From contig JASLIW010000122.1 in the NCBI GenBank assembly GCA_030152865.1, forward strand, positions 1-13,922: a stretch of DNA of 13,922 bases, written 5' to 3'. Below are positions 13,049-13,922 of the stretch, piece after piece. The position numbers and the translations under genes were made by a program. Within the stretch, counting starts at the first letter, position 1, and each line of letters starts with the position of its first letter. The notes beneath the pieces were generated by a model, which saw only the letters and a list, made by a program, of their open reading frames with translations, did not search any database and had not been told where the DNA came from. This DNA comes from Bacteroides sp. Its GTDB lineage: Bacteria; Bacteroidota; Bacteroidia; Bacteroidales; Bacteroidaceae.

Positions 13049-13922
13049 TTATTCGTATTTACCAGTTAAACCTATAAAAGCATCTTCTAGGCTCAGGGTT
13101 TCGGCTTGCAAGTGCTGGGCTGGCACACCCAAGCCTGCTAGCTTCTGAGCCACCTCATCGGGTGCTAAGAAGGAGTAGGTTTCTACCCGCTGACGCAGCT
13201 GTGAGGGGTGGTAGAAATCGGCATCTTCGAGCTGCAAGCTCTGCTCAGCAGGGAGCTCAAAGGTATATCTTCTGAACTTGTCGAGGATATAGGCAATGGG
13301 CTTTTGCAGCAAGATGCGTCCGTAGTCCATAATGATGCAATCGTCTATGAGTCGCTCCATGTCTTGAATGATGTGGGAGGTCAGGAAGATGGTTTTGTCT
13401 TCGGCATCGGCATAGTCCTTGAGGTAGTCCACAAAGAGGCGACGGTAGCCTGGGTCGAGCCCCAGCGAGAAGTCGTCTAAGATGAGTAGCTCTGGATCTT
13501 GTGCCAAGATTAGGCCCAAAGCCACCTGCGAACGCTGCCCACAAGACATGCGTGATATGCGTTGTTTGGGTGCTACTTGGAGCTTCTGCATCAGCCCGTA
13601 GTAAGCATCCCGATTCCACGAGGGGTAGAACGAGCTGTAGAAGCGCTCTATCTCGTCGATAGTCATAAACTGGTACTGTACGTGCCCCTCGATGAGCAGA
13701 CCGATACGTTGGCGCTGTGCGGGGTCTATGGTCTGGATGTTTTCACCAAAGATCAGGCACTCGCCTGCTCGGGGTTTGAGGTAACCACTCAAAATATTGA
13801 TGGTGGTGGTTTTGCCTGTACCATTCTTTCCTAAGAGCCCAAGGATACGTCCCTTAGGCACTTCGAAGGAAAGATTTTCGTAGATCAGCCTTTTCCCATA
13901 GTAGTGGGTAAGGTTTCTACAT
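13049..13922 (-). CDS. ABC transporter ATP-binding protein, 5' end cut by the window edge
   Basis: This is the cytoplasmic ATPase of the adjacent permease. The frame is open from 13921 to the right edge, so the true start lies outside the window; 290 residues are visible, and the GTG at 13861 is internal. Numbering from the first full codon: an aromatic A-loop (HYYGKRLIY, 6-14), Walker A GKNGTGKTT (31-39), signature MSCGQ (125-129) where LSGGQ is usual, Walker B LLILDD (145-150), D-loop SLGLDP (152-157) and H-loop His183. Asp150 stands where the catalytic Glu normally follows Walker B, which in other ABC ATPases lowers hydrolysis. A C-terminal extension of about 80 residues follows the core, as in other ABC-2 ATPases. 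The permease gene starts 3 nt downstream. Confidence 0.93.
   Translation of the reverse strand, partial: CRNLTHYYGKRLIYENLSFEVPKGRILGLLGKNGTGKTTTINILSGYLKPRAGECLIFGENIQTIDPAQRQRIGLLIEGHVQYQFMTIDEIERFYSSFYPSWNRDAYYGLMQKLQVAPKQRISRMSCGQRSQVALGLILAQDPELLILDDFSLGLDPGYRRLFVDYLKDYADAEDKTIFLTSHIIQDMERLIDDCIIMDYGRILLQKPIAYILDKFRRYTFELPAEQSLQLEDADFYHPSQLRQRVETYSFLAPDEVAQKLAGLGVPAQHLQAETLSLEDAFIGLTGKYE

Noticed and set aside
13920..13922. ATG at the very right edge as start of the ABC ATPase
   Set aside because: It is out of frame with the ATPase, whose codons begin at 13921. The frame is open through the edge, so the start lies outside the window.
1..13922. Mobile elements, CRISPR arrays or integration sites
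   Set aside because: There are no transposase or integrase frames, no regularly spaced repeats, no terminal inverted repeats flanking genes, and no broken genes apart from the two cut by the window edges.

Overview
The window looks like a chromosomal segment of an anaerobic Bacteroidales bacterium, most probably Porphyromonas or a close relative. The reasons are a SusC/SusD (RagA/RagB-type) outer-membrane pair, several Bacteroidetes-restricted lipoprotein families, a Bacteroidetes-type -33/-7 promoter (TTTG-N20-TATCTTTG) in front of dps, and weak or absent Shine-Dalgarno sequences at most starts. Base composition looks to be in the mid-40s percent GC by eye. I see no rRNA, tRNA, insertion sequence, integrase or CRISPR array. 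The assignment to Porphyromonas is inference.

Left part (1-2700): an AraC-family regulator runs off the left edge on the minus strand. Next comes an oxidative-stress module of two divergent genes, dps (minus) and oxyR (plus). Their 131-bp intergenic region holds a close match to the OxyR operator, a very good dps promoter, and a weaker oxyR promoter that overlaps the operator. OxyR keeps both redox cysteines, at residues 199 and 208, and Dps keeps the ferroxidase residues. The picture is peroxide sensing coupled to iron sequestration, with probable oxyR autoregulation. dps ends in a canonical terminator. oxyR ends in a perfect 15-bp inverted repeat shared with the convergent operon.

Middle part (2733-9827): a tightly packed minus-strand operon with 11-14 nt gaps. 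In transcription order it encodes a SusC/RagA TonB-dependent transporter, a SusD/RagB lipoprotein, a putative zinc metallopeptidase lipoprotein (HEFAH) and a DUF4302 lipoprotein. It carries no glycan-degrading enzyme, so uptake of peptide or of a protein-bound ligand is more plausible than glycan use. A 511-bp upstream gap holds a possible susC leader with a hairpin, a T-run and a 20-codon leader ORF.

Right part (10339-13922): two small plus-strand genes of unknown function, each followed by its own terminator, converge on a minus-strand ABC operon. In transcription order this operon encodes an ATPase (cut by the right edge), a six-helix permease and a DUF4857 membrane-anchored protein. The ATPase has Asp where the catalytic Glu normally follows Walker B, and an altered signature motif.
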